Shown piece by piece: positions 27,580 through 36,050 of a stretch of 64,000 bases of DNA. How positions within the stretch are numbered: position 1 is the stretch's first letter; each line of letters begins with the position of its first letter. A program made the position numbers and the translations under genes. Origin of the DNA: an uncultured Bacteroidales bacterium (lineage in GTDB: Bacteria > Bacteroidota > Bacteroidia > Bacteroidales > Muribaculaceae); the NCBI GenBank assembly GCA_900544535.1, contig UQVH01000004.1, forward strand, positions 62,001-126,000, given 5' to 3'. The notes beneath the pieces were generated by a model. That model was not told the DNA's origin. It made no database searches and saw nothing but the letters and a program-made list of their open reading frames with translations.

Positions 27580-29628
27580 ATGAGAAAGTACACTTTCACG
27601 CTTCTGCTTCTATTGTCGATGGTCTGCAATATGGCTGTCGCGCAGATCATGAACCCCGTAAAATGGCAGGCAAAGGTCGAAATGACCGGCGATGCCCAAG
27701 GGCAGGTAGTTCTTACAGCCGCGATCAGTTCGGGCTGGCACATGTATTCGCTTGACTGCGATCCCAATGCCGGGCCTCAGATCCTTGAGATCACGTATCC
27801 GAAACTCGACGGCGTGACTCTCGAAGGAAAACCGACCCCCAACAAGGCTGCCCACAAGCAGTATGACGAAATGTTCGGCGCCGAACTTTCGTGGTGGACC
27901 CAGGGTGTGACCATCACACAGAAATTCAAGGCGACCAAACCTGCATTCAACATTGATGTGATGGTTGTCTGCGGTGCCTGCAACGATGAAAACTGCATCC
28001 CGCCTTCCCGCTCGACATTCAATCTGTCAGGAACGGCAAAAGTATCTGCCGCCGCTGCTGTCAAGGATGAACCCAAGACTGAAGTCAAGGAAGAGACTAA
28101 GGAAGTCGTAGCCGAAGCCGAGGTTGTTGAAGCCGCCGAGCTTGTCCCGGCCGATTCCGTAGCCGCCGACTCGCTGGCATCGACCGCACCCGCAAGCACA
28201 GGCGCCGACCTCTGGGCACCGGTCTCGTTTGAAGAATCTGAAACTGCCGAGGATTTCTCTTCGACTTCGCTTTGGTACATCTTCTTCACCTGTTTCCTCG
28301 GTGGTCTCGTCGCACTCTTTACCCCCTGTGTGTGGCCGATGATCCCGATGACAGTGAGCTTCTTCCTCAAGAAAGGCAAAGACCGCGCAAAGAGCATCGC
28401 CGATGCCTGCACCTACGGACTGTCGATCATCGTGATCTATGTTGCCCTCGGTCTGCTCATCACCGGTATTTTCGGTGCAAGCTCGCTCAATGCGCTTTCC
28501 ACCTCTGCCGTCTGCAACATCATCTTCTTCCTGCTGCTTGTAGTCTTCGCCATCAGCTTCTTCGGCGCATTTGACATCAAGCTCCCCGAATCGTGGTCAA
28601 ATAAGATGGACGCCACCGCTGAAAAAACCACCGGTCTGCTCTCGATCTTCTTCATGGCCTTCACTCTGACACTGGTGTCATTCTCCTGCACAGGCCCGAT
28701 CATCGGTACTCTGCTTGTCGAGGCTGCATCTCAGGGCGACCTCTGGGGCCCTGCAATCGGTATGCTCGGTTTCTCGACAGCACTCGCCCTGCCGTTCATG
28801 CTTTTCGCAATGTTCCCCACCATGCTTCAGGCAGCTCCCAGCTCCGGCGGCTGGATGAACACTCTTAAAGTGGTGCTCGGTTTTGTCGAACTCGCGCTTT
28901 CGCTCAAGTTCCTTTCGGTGGCCGACCTCGCTTACGGCTGGCACATTCTTGACCGCGAAGCTTTCCTCGCATTGTGGATCGTGATATTCGCCCTGCTCGG
29001 TCTTTATCTGCTCGGACAGTTCAACTTCGCACACTACGGCAAGGCTGACAGAAGCGTCGGCGTGACCCGCTTCTTCCTCGCCCTCTGCTCGTTCTCCTTT
29101 ACGATCTATCTGATCCCCGGCCTCTGGGGTGCGCCTCTGAAAGGTGTGAGCGCGTTCGTTCCCCCGCTGTTTACCCAGGACTTCAACCTCTACGGCGAAG
29201 GATTCCACGAATACGACGATTTCGAAGAGGGCATGAAGGTGGCCAAAGAATCCGGCAAGCCTGTCCTGATCGACTTCTCAGGCTTCGGTTGTGTCAACTG
29301 CCGCAAGATGGAGGGAGCCGTGCTTGACGAACCCAATGTCAAGGCTATGATCGAGGACAATTTCACCGTCATCAAACTTATGGTGGACGAGAAGAAGAAC
29401 CTTCCGGAGCCTATAACCGTTAAGGAATATGGCAAGGATATGACTCTCTACACCTATGGTGACCGCTGGAGCTACTTGCAGCGCTATAAATTCAACGCCA
29501 ACGCCCAGCCCTATTATGTCATTCTCAACGACGAAGGCGAACTTCTGTCAGGCCCCTATACCTACGACGAAAATGTGGCCCGCTTCTCTGCCTTCCTTGA
29601 AAAGGGAATCAAGGGTTATAAGAAATAA
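27580..29628 (+). CDS. DsbD-type thiol:disulfide interchange protein
   Basis: This 682-residue inner-membrane protein carries reductant from the cytoplasm to the periplasm. It has a signal peptide (to about 22) and a periplasmic DsbD-alpha-like domain (about 25-150) with the Cys pair in VVCGACNDENCIPP. An acidic Ala/Glu/Val-rich linker covers about 155-205. The eight-helix core has the redox cysteines FTPCVWPM and SFSCTGPI. The C-terminal thioredoxin-like domain has GFGCVNCRKME (about 565). All six expected cysteines are present. It is monocistronic, with a promoter upstream and a strong terminator downstream. It could supply electrons to TlpA-like proteins such as the one at 30,826-32,160, though this is inference. 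Confidence 0.92.
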   Translation: MRKYTFTLLLLLSMVCNMAVAQIMNPVKWQAKVEMTGDAQGQVVLTAAISSGWHMYSLDCDPNAGPQILEITYPKLDGVTLEGKPTPNKAAHKQYDEMFGAELSWWTQGVTITQKFKATKPAFNIDVMVVCGACNDENCIPPSRSTFNLSGTAKVSAAAAVKDEPKTEVKEETKEVVAEAEVVEAAELVPADSVAADSLASTAPASTGADLWAPVSFEESETAEDFSSTSLWYIFFTCFLGGLVALFTPCVWPMIPMTVSFFLKKGKDRAKSIADACTYGLSIIVIYVALGLLITGIFGASSLNALSTSAVCNIIFFLLLVVFAISFFGAFDIKLPESWSNKMDATAEKTTGLLSIFFMAFTLTLVSFSCTGPIIGTLLVEAASQGDLWGPAIGMLGFSTALALPFMLFAMFPTMLQAAPSSGGWMNTLKVVLGFVELALSLKFLSVADLAYGWHILDREAFLALWIVIFALLGLYLLGQFNFAHYGKADRSVGVTRFFLALCSFSFTIYLIPGLWGAPLKGVSAFVPPLFTQDFNLYGEGFHEYDDFEEGMKVAKESGKPVLIDFSGFGCVNCRKMEGAVLDEPNVKAMIEDNFTVIKLMVDEKKNLPEPITVKEYGKDMTLYTYGDRWSYLQRYKFNANAQPYYVILNDEGELLSGPYTYDENVARFSAFLEKGIKGYKK

Positions 29629-29688
29629 GTGAAAAAAGTTCGTTCCGACTCCCTCACCGGAAGCAGTCGGAATAAAACGGAACAACAT

Positions 29689-29722
29689 AGCGGCGTGTCG
29701 GACAAGCGTGCGACACGCCGCT
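29689..29722 (+). terminator. Terminator after the dsbD-like gene
   Basis: A perfect 12-base stem (AGCGGCGTGTCG / CGACACGCCGCT) with a 10-base loop is followed by TTCATTT. An in-frame GTG at 29629 would place this hairpin inside the next gene, which argues that the next gene starts at 29758. Confidence 0.88.
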
Positions 29723-29757
29723 TTCATTTACGCCGGTTTTATTATATACATACGCCC

Positions 29758-30306
29758 ATGTCTAAAACAAGTCTGCGCAAATTTCTTAAGGATTTAAACG
29801 ATCAGGAGCTACAAAGTCTGATAATGGATGTCTATTCCCACAGCAAGGATGCCAAGGAGTATCTTGACTTTCTTGCGGAGCCCGATGTCGCGAAGAAAAC
29901 CGAGGAATATAGAAAGATACTGCTGAAAGAGGCTACGCGCTACACCAAGCGGGCTTTCCGTCCGCGCATGTCACGCCTGCGCGCAACGCTCAAACGCTTC
30001 CGCTCCCTGGAGCCGGGCGACGATGCTGTGGCCGAACTGATGGTTGACACGCTGTTCGCTCTTATCGGCAACGGGGCGCAGACATGGCTGCCCGACGCGC
30101 TTTACGTTCATATTGACAAATATATGGGCGAGGTTATGACCTATCTTAAGGAACGCGACATGATGCAGGACTATGTCCCCAGAATAATTAAAATTCGGCG
30201 CTATATCAGTGACTGCCGGCATACAATCAACCCGCTCCGGCGGATTGTCGATGACAATCTCGTCAAAGCGGGTGCTGATTTGAGTCAATATGATCTTGAA
30301 CGATAG
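29758..30306 (+). CDS. DUF6155 family protein
   Basis: The ATG at 29758 (MSKTSLRKFLKDLNDQEL) matches the usual family start; the longer reading from a GTG at 29629 runs through a terminator and looks non-coding. The 182-residue protein is basic and helical, without signal peptide or membrane span. The N-terminal pattern MSKTxLRKFLKxLNxxEL and LLKEATRYTKRAFRPRMSRLRATLKRF are characteristic. Function is unknown. It converges with the DUF695 gene, ending 9 bases before it. Confidence 0.82.
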   Translation: MSKTSLRKFLKDLNDQELQSLIMDVYSHSKDAKEYLDFLAEPDVAKKTEEYRKILLKEATRYTKRAFRPRMSRLRATLKRFRSLEPGDDAVAELMVDTLFALIGNGAQTWLPDALYVHIDKYMGEVMTYLKERDMMQDYVPRIIKIRRYISDCRHTINPLRRIVDDNLVKAGADLSQYDLER

Positions 30307-30315
30307 TACGGATGT

Positions 30316-30747
30316 TCAGTCGAGCTTTATTTCGGCTTCCGACATCTCGTCATATTCTTCCCATGAGGGATCATTTTCGGTATAGATAGTCAGGGGGAGC
30401 AGGGGGAAAGAGGCGAGGGCTTCGTTGAGTTTGCGTCCGAAGATATGAGTGCTCAGGGTATAGAAAATCCAGTCGCGCTGATTGTCGCCGGTGAAAATTC
30501 CGGTCAGCACCGCCACGGGATCTTTATGAAACTCCTTCTGGAGAGCATCCTGCACCTCTTCCATCAGAGTGGATGTCTCTTTGTCAGGCATACCTTTGGC
30601 ATCGCCTTCGTATTTCCAGGTTACTTCCACGCGAATATTGAAGCGCGGGTTCGAACGGAATTTTTCTACATCCTTGCGTCCGGTAACGAGGATCAGACGT
30701 CCGGATTCGCTTTCGGTGGGAGCGGTCCACCAGATTCCATTTTCCAT
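30316..30747 (-). CDS. DUF695 family protein
   Basis: A 143-residue cytoplasmic protein starting MENGIWWTAPTESESGRLILVTGR, with FNIRVEVTWKY and the late YTENDPSWEEYDEM. These are typical of DUF695, whose function is unknown. It is separated from the upstream operon by a terminator and probably has its own transcription. No cofactor or catalytic motif is seen. Confidence 0.8.
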   Translation of the reverse strand: MENGIWWTAPTESESGRLILVTGRKDVEKFRSNPRFNIRVEVTWKYEGDAKGMPDKETSTLMEEVQDALQKEFHKDPVAVLTGIFTGDNQRDWIFYTLSTHIFGRKLNEALASFPLLPLTIYTENDPSWEEYDEMSEAEIKLD

Positions 30748-30765
30748 AATTTCGAATTTTTTAAT

Positions 30766-30792
30766 AAGGGTGCCATATCATATGGCACCCTT
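30766..30792 (-). terminator. Terminator of the second SusCD operon
   Basis: A 12-base perfect stem (AAGGGTGCCATA / TATGGCACCCTT) with a 3-base loop is followed on the minus strand by ATTAAAAAATT. It lies just beyond the TlpA-like gene and before DUF695. The opposite side also has a T-run, so it may act on both strands. Confidence 0.85.
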
Positions 30793-30825
30793 TTTCGGTT
30801 CAAACACCTATATAATATAAAGTGT

Positions 30826-32160
30826 TTATTTGAGAGACTGGAGCAGCGTTCTGATTTCCTCTGAACTCGGACGGGGAGCGTCGTAGTTCAGGAGCCGACC
30901 TTCGCGGTCATAGATCAGGAAATGGGGGATGCCGCGGATATTAAGCAGCTTGGGCAGTTCGCCGTCGCTGTTCCAGAGCTGATTGCCGTGCATTTTGAGC
31001 TGGTCCATCTTTTTGAGCCACGGAGCCTTTGCCGAGTCGATAGAGATGGATACGAACACCACATCGCTATTCTCGAATTCCTTTTCAAGCTGCTGGAGAT
31101 AAGGAACTTCTCTGCAACACGGACCGCACCATGAAGCCCAGAGGTCAACATAGACGAATTTGCCGCGGAATTTGCTGAAATCAACTTCGTTGCCCTCGCG
31201 GTCGACCAGTTTGACCGAAGCGGGGAAAGATGTGCCTGCGATGGTGGCGCGGTGTCCGCGGAAGGCGGCGAGATAGTTATCGGGAAGAGAATACTGTTCG
31301 ACTACGGCTTTCAGGCGAGCCTCTCCGTTGTCGAAATCGTTGGCATAGTCAAAAGAGTCGATGAAAGAGCTGACGAGCATTTCTCTCACCTTGTTTTTCA
31401 CCTCAGGCGATTTATATTTGCTGTCGAGAGCGGCAAGACGCTCTTCGAGAGTGCCCTGCGGAAGGGTGGTCATGATGATCTGCGCCGCCGAGGGGAAGGA
31501 AACCGACATGGGAGTGTCAAGGATGGCTGAGGCTTCGGGAAGAACGTCGGCAGATCTGAAACCGAGAAAACGCTGGCTCCGGCTTGCCATATAGTCAACC
31601 ATACGGAAAGCATCAGACGCGGCAATATAAGCCTGGAGACGCATGAATTCAGCTACGGGCGCCGGAAGCTCTCTGAGTCGGATGATTGAGTCTGCGGATG
31701 ATGTATAGCTGAGGATTATATCTTTGATCCGCTCGTTGCTTAGTTGTGACGCCTCTCGGCCGAGAAGTCTTGAATTGGTACCCTGAATGGCCGCATAGGC
31801 TCCAAGCGCAGCATTTGAGTTGTCGGTCATGGATGTGGAGGGGATGAAGCCGTCCACAGTCAGGTTGAATTCCGCGGATTGTTTGTCGGAGGGAACATAG
31901 AACGGCAGGGCATATTGCATCTGCGGATTCGATGCGTAGAGATAGTAAAGCCCGTCGGGGTTGGCAGCCACCTGACCTTTGACATGACCTGCGCTGTCGG
32001 ACGCCAATTCCGTTATGGCCTGTTTAGTGTATTCGTTGACAGGACGAACAAAAATCCTGAGATCCTGCGAGGGAACTCCCACGGTCAGATCCACGGTCTG
32101 TGCCCCGGCCTGGAAGCCGAGACACAGAGCAATTGCGATGGTTATATTTCTGAAGTTCAT
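30826..32160 (-). CDS. TlpA-like thioredoxin-family protein, exported
   Basis: A 444-residue protein with a Sec signal peptide (to about 20, GAQ). The first 300 residues form a helical region without a recognised fold. The C-terminal AhpC/TSA/TlpA-like domain (about 310-440) has YVDLWASWCGPCCREVPYL, an intact CxxC, plus IRGIPHFLIYDREG with the cis-Pro typical of thioredoxins. It is the last gene of the SusC-SusD-DUF4843-PKD operon, 5 bases after the PKD-like gene. It probably acts as a periplasmic or outer-membrane-associated thiol reductase; the substrate is unknown. Confidence 0.88.
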   Translation of the reverse strand: MNFRNITIAIALCLGFQAGAQTVDLTVGVPSQDLRIFVRPVNEYTKQAITELASDSAGHVKGQVAANPDGLYYLYASNPQMQYALPFYVPSDKQSAEFNLTVDGFIPSTSMTDNSNAALGAYAAIQGTNSRLLGREASQLSNERIKDIILSYTSSADSIIRLRELPAPVAEFMRLQAYIAASDAFRMVDYMASRSQRFLGFRSADVLPEASAILDTPMSVSFPSAAQIIMTTLPQGTLEERLAALDSKYKSPEVKNKVREMLVSSFIDSFDYANDFDNGEARLKAVVEQYSLPDNYLAAFRGHRATIAGTSFPASVKLVDREGNEVDFSKFRGKFVYVDLWASWCGPCCREVPYLQQLEKEFENSDVVFVSISIDSAKAPWLKKMDQLKMHGNQLWNSDGELPKLLNIRGIPHFLIYDREGRLLNYDAPRPSSEEIRTLLQSLK

Positions 32161-32165
32161 GACAA

Positions 32166-33743
32166 TCAGTTTGCTATACGTGGTTTATATGTTATATAAG
32201 AGATGCGGTCCGCGCAATTCTTGTAAGTGGACAGAGCCGCGGGATTCGGGTTGTCGGTGCGTACATCCCTGACATCATAGAAATATATGTTGCCGCGGCC
32301 GGTGTTGCTGTCGACTGTCGCTACGATGAGATTCTCAGAGCCTGACTGGCTTCTGATGGTCATGTAGGAAACTTCTTCGTTGGACGGGAATGTTATTGCT
32401 GCCTGTGCAACGGAGGGGAAGTTGTAGGTATTCCTGTCTTTAAGCATCACAAAAATCTGATTTCCCTTTGAGAAAAAGCTGCGGTGATATGTGTCCGAGC
32501 AGACGATCTGGGAGTTCAGATCGGGAAGCTGAGACGAAGCGCTTGTAGTTATCTTGCTGCGGAATGAGAAAATGAGAGAGTCAGTATAGTCTCCGATTCC
32601 GGTGAATGCAGTCACGTAGTAATCCCCGGTATTTTTATTGCGGGTAATAAGAGTGGCGGGATAAGACGATCCTCCATATTCGGTCGGAATGCCTTCGCCT
32701 TTGAAAATCGCTATCAGTTCTTCGTTGGTGAAGAAAGGATTGCCGTTTTCATCTTTATCTGCAATTGTGTTTGACGAAGACCATTTGTCCGGAGAATATG
32801 CCGCTGTAATCGAGAACACCAATGGAGAAAGGTTTACATAATATACATTGGACATTTGATTTCGTCCGAGCTGAAATATATTGCTCTGGATGAGATCGAA
32901 TGAGGTCCCTTTGTACAGGCTGGATTCAAATCCGAACATGTACTGGCTGTTGAGCGACACATATTTTTTCGAGGTATTGTCAACTATGACAGGAGTGAGG
33001 CCTGTAAGGAAGAACTGGTCACCGTTGAAGCCGGGAACGATATCTTCGTATTTTATATTGGATGATACGACGAATGTATTGGGATCTACGTAATAACCCT
33101 CTTTGGATGTCATTACGGCAAGTCTGGTCATCTGGACAACATTGGAGCCGCTCCAGGCATACCATTGTACAAGCTGTGATCCGATAAGCTTGTTGCTGGC
33201 GAGGTTGGGGTTGACACGCTGGAGGCAGTTCTCCATGATAGTCTGTGGAATGCCAGCTTCAATCTCTTCGCGGGTCAGGTCTTTTATGAAGACGAGGTTG
33301 CCTTCGCCGGAAGGTGTATTGGAGATGATCATGTAGCCCTGTTCAAAGGTACGGTTGATGCTGATCTCATATTCCTGCACGAATCCTACTTTTCCGTCAG
33401 AAATCACGAGGTGGGCATAATAGCTGCCGCCCTGGGGGAAGAAGTAGGTGAGAGTCTTGTCATTGCCGACAACTTCCAGCGGGCCTTTCACCCCATTGGC
33501 GAAAGTTCCGACACTCCATTCGTAAGTAAGTTCGCCGGAACCGTTATAGCTGATTTCCGGAGTGATGACGCAGTCTTCACCGTAGTTAAAGCTGTAAACC
33601 GGCATTTCTTCATCTCCCGGCACAGTGACAGAGATTGTCGGGAGCGGCTCCCCGCCGTAAGATGAGTTGTCATCTATACAGGAAGTTGTGGAAACCGCAA
33701 TCAGAGAGACAAGCGCGGGAAACAATATGATTTTTTTTATCAT
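32166..33743 (-). CDS. PKD-like family surface lipoprotein
   Basis: A 525-residue lipoprotein with lipobox STTSC (Cys about 22) and acidic residues after it. The N-terminal half has PKD-like sandwich features (ELTYEWSVGTFANG, GSYYAHLVISDGKVGFVQEYEI). The rest looks like beta-propeller/beta-rich sequence (YMIISNTPSGEGNLVFIKD, GNIYFYDVRDV). This family regularly follows SusD and DUF4843 genes in Bacteroidota. It is probably an accessory surface ligand-binding protein for the neighbouring SusCD pair; the ligand is unknown. Confidence 0.85.
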   Translation of the reverse strand: MIKKIILFPALVSLIAVSTTSCIDDNSSYGGEPLPTISVTVPGDEEMPVYSFNYGEDCVITPEISYNGSGELTYEWSVGTFANGVKGPLEVVGNDKTLTYFFPQGGSYYAHLVISDGKVGFVQEYEISINRTFEQGYMIISNTPSGEGNLVFIKDLTREEIEAGIPQTIMENCLQRVNPNLASNKLIGSQLVQWYAWSGSNVVQMTRLAVMTSKEGYYVDPNTFVVSSNIKYEDIVPGFNGDQFFLTGLTPVIVDNTSKKYVSLNSQYMFGFESSLYKGTSFDLIQSNIFQLGRNQMSNVYYVNLSPLVFSITAAYSPDKWSSSNTIADKDENGNPFFTNEELIAIFKGEGIPTEYGGSSYPATLITRNKNTGDYYVTAFTGIGDYTDSLIFSFRSKITTSASSQLPDLNSQIVCSDTYHRSFFSKGNQIFVMLKDRNTYNFPSVAQAAITFPSNEEVSYMTIRSQSGSENLIVATVDSNTGRGNIYFYDVRDVRTDNPNPAALSTYKNCADRISYITYKPRIAN

Positions 33744-33780
33744 GATTTTTTTACTTGATTTTTAGGTTTTGACTCTTGGT

Positions 33781-34554
33781 TTACCATTCGGGGATAGCGT
33801 AGGGCCAGCCGATTTCGGGATGGTCGCGGTAGAGAGGGATGCAGACGAAGTTTTTGATAAAATCGGAGTACATCGCCAGCGGTCCCTGAATGTCAGCCGC
33901 ATTTACGAAATAGTCTCCGTAGGTATTGATCATTTCGTTGAAAAGATTTATGTCGGCTTTGGGAGCATATTCATAAAAATACTGGAAAAACAGCTGGGCG
34001 TTTTCGAACGTATATGCAGGCATCGGCGATGTCGATAGCTCAGACCACCAGCTCGGACGTTCCGTAGGGCGGATGTCCGAGTAAGTGATGGTGAAGGAAT
34101 TTTCTCCGACAGAGCGCAGGTCGTCATTTTCACCGATCGTGATGGCAAGCGTTTTCTCCATTGAGAGAATATCGGGGTCGAGGTCGCGGAGAAGATTGAT
34201 TTTGACCGTGCCATTTACTGCATTGGCGGGAATGATATTGTCGGTGATTGTATAATTGACACCTTCTTTCATATCCGATTTCTCGTCAATGACATCGATC
34301 TGAATAGTACGTTCGTAGTCTTTCGGCATACCCATAAGGGTAACGGGTATTTCGATGGTGTGGACCGTTGCTATATCGAAATTGAAGGCATAGTCAAGTT
34401 GGTCTACATGCTCGTCGTTATTATTGCGGTATTCGAAAAAGACGGAGTCTTTCTGATTGGTGTCATAGAGTTTGTAATCCTCTTCGGAGCAGGCTGATGC
34501 GGCAAGGGCAAGCCCGGTACACAGGAATATATGTTTGGTCAGTCTGAAGTTCAT
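33781..34554 (-). CDS. DUF4843 domain lipoprotein
   Basis: A 257-residue lipoprotein (lipobox ASAC, Cys about 22). It contains the characteristic early segment YDTNQKDSVFFEYRN, then DQLDYAFNFDIATVHTIEIPVTLMG and a C-terminal tryptophan-rich tail (PSWWSELS, ENAQLFFQYF). Function is unknown; the family is found almost only beside SusCD pairs with PKD-like lipoproteins, as here. It is the third gene of the operon. Confidence 0.86.
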   Translation of the reverse strand: MNFRLTKHIFLCTGLALAASACSEEDYKLYDTNQKDSVFFEYRNNNDEHVDQLDYAFNFDIATVHTIEIPVTLMGMPKDYERTIQIDVIDEKSDMKEGVNYTITDNIIPANAVNGTVKINLLRDLDPDILSMEKTLAITIGENDDLRSVGENSFTITYSDIRPTERPSWWSELSTSPMPAYTFENAQLFFQYFYEYAPKADINLFNEMINTYGDYFVNAADIQGPLAMYSDFIKNFVCIPLYRDHPEIGWPYAIPEW

Positions 34555-34580
34555 GATTTAAACCTGTTTGGATATATGTG

Positions 34581-36035
34581 TTATTTGGTTGTCTCCGGAC
34601 GATATTCAAATTCTTCCTCAGGAATCGGGAGGACATATAAATCGTCATTTGCGGGAATCGTGCGGCTTTCGACATTTGAGATTATGTCGCGGTTGAGACG
34701 CTTCATGTTGAACCACTGCTGTCCTTCGCAAAAGAGTTCCTTGTGAAATTCATTGTAGATCCGTTCAGCGGTGAGCGTTTCGGTTTCGGGGAGGGTGGAG
34801 AGGCCACGCGAAGAGATTTCCGTATTGAAGTATTCCACAGCTTTCGGATAATTGCTTTCAAGGAGAGCGTCGGCGGCTATGAGATACATTTCGGCACTGT
34901 GGATCAGACTGATGCCGGCGATCAGCTCCGGACGTGCCTGGACATTGTTGTTTTCAATCGTCTGATAATCGACAAGCTTAAGGCAGAAAGCCACTCCGTT
35001 GTTCTGCCGGAACTGGTTTTTGCGGTAGTCCTGGGCTGTGGCGTCCACGTCCATCGAATAGACCGCAGTCCAGGGCTGCATATAGTTTTTTCCGCTTATG
35101 TTGTCGAAGGGGTTGTAAGTTTTGTTGGACTGGTAAGTGTAGAGATAGGAAGTGGCGGTGCTGAGATATTTTGTTGAGTACAACCCGAAGATTGTTTCCT
35201 TCGGGGAAAGGACTCCGGCCACGTATGCCTGTACTTCGGTTACGTCAACCAGGGGGAAGTGTCCGCTTGTGATCACAGCTTCGGCATATTCGGCAGCTTT
35301 GGCTTTGTTGCCCATATACCAGTAGACGCGGGCCAGCAGAGCGCGCACGGCATGGAGGTTCATGTGGGTCTCGCGCCAGTTCAGAAAGCGGTCATACTGG
35401 TCGTTGTCGCGGGGATATACGAGAACTTCCTTGTCTTTCAGCAGACTTTCGGCCTCTGTGAGATCCGCGATAATGAATTCAAAACACTCGCCTACGGTCG
35501 AGAACGGTTTGACCGAAAAGTTGAATGTCTTTACATATGGAATGCCCCTCTTTGCCGGGTCTGTAGGCGCAAAGTAGCGCAGGAGATCGAAATGAAGCAT
35601 TGCCCGGAGGCCCAACAGTTCCGCTTTGTAGAAATCATGAAGAGGAAGGGATTCAGGCGATTTCTGCTCAAGATTTTTCAGGGCATTGTTAGTGTAGCCG
35701 ATGGCCTCATAGCTTTTGGTCCACATATCCAGGAAGCGGCTGCGTGTGGACGAATTGCTTTTATAGTCATATTTACCGAGATCGGTGCCGAAAGTGTCGT
35801 CACATCTGAGATCCTGCGAAAGGATCTCAGCCACACCCCAGACCATGTCTTTGCCGTAGAGAGCGTCCTCCGTCATGTAGCCATAGATGCCGTATATGGC
35901 GTCTTCGAAGCCTTTCGGAGTGCTGAACTGATCGTTTTCTACCTGCTCGCCTTTAGGACGCACATCAAGAAAGTCGTCGCAGGAAGATGTGGCGATGGCC
36001 AGAAGCGAAAATAATGCGATATGTAGTTTTTTCAT
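34581..36035 (-). CDS. SusD/RagB-family lipoprotein (second locus)
   Basis: A 484-residue surface lipoprotein with lipobox TSSC (Cys about 19) and the SusD start DDFLDVRPKGEQVENDQFSTPKGFEDAIYGIYGYM. Helical repeats (KAELLGLRAMLHFDLLRYF) and the C-terminal FHKELFCEGQQWFNMKRLNRD follow. It is the partner lid of the SusC ending 15 bases upstream. The ligand is unknown because no degradative enzyme is encoded in the operon. Confidence 0.95.
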   Translation of the reverse strand: MKKLHIALFSLLAIATSSCDDFLDVRPKGEQVENDQFSTPKGFEDAIYGIYGYMTEDALYGKDMVWGVAEILSQDLRCDDTFGTDLGKYDYKSNSSTRSRFLDMWTKSYEAIGYTNNALKNLEQKSPESLPLHDFYKAELLGLRAMLHFDLLRYFAPTDPAKRGIPYVKTFNFSVKPFSTVGECFEFIIADLTEAESLLKDKEVLVYPRDNDQYDRFLNWRETHMNLHAVRALLARVYWYMGNKAKAAEYAEAVITSGHFPLVDVTEVQAYVAGVLSPKETIFGLYSTKYLSTATSYLYTYQSNKTYNPFDNISGKNYMQPWTAVYSMDVDATAQDYRKNQFRQNNGVAFCLKLVDYQTIENNNVQARPELIAGISLIHSAEMYLIAADALLESNYPKAVEYFNTEISSRGLSTLPETETLTAERIYNEFHKELFCEGQQWFNMKRLNRDIISNVESRTIPANDDLYVLPIPEEEFEYRPETTK

Positions 36036-36050
36036 TGTTAAATCGGTGTT

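Noticed and set aside
29629..29757. GTG-started extension of the DUF6155 gene
   Set aside because: It contains the dsbD-like terminator and lacks coding character; the ATG at 29758 matches the family start.
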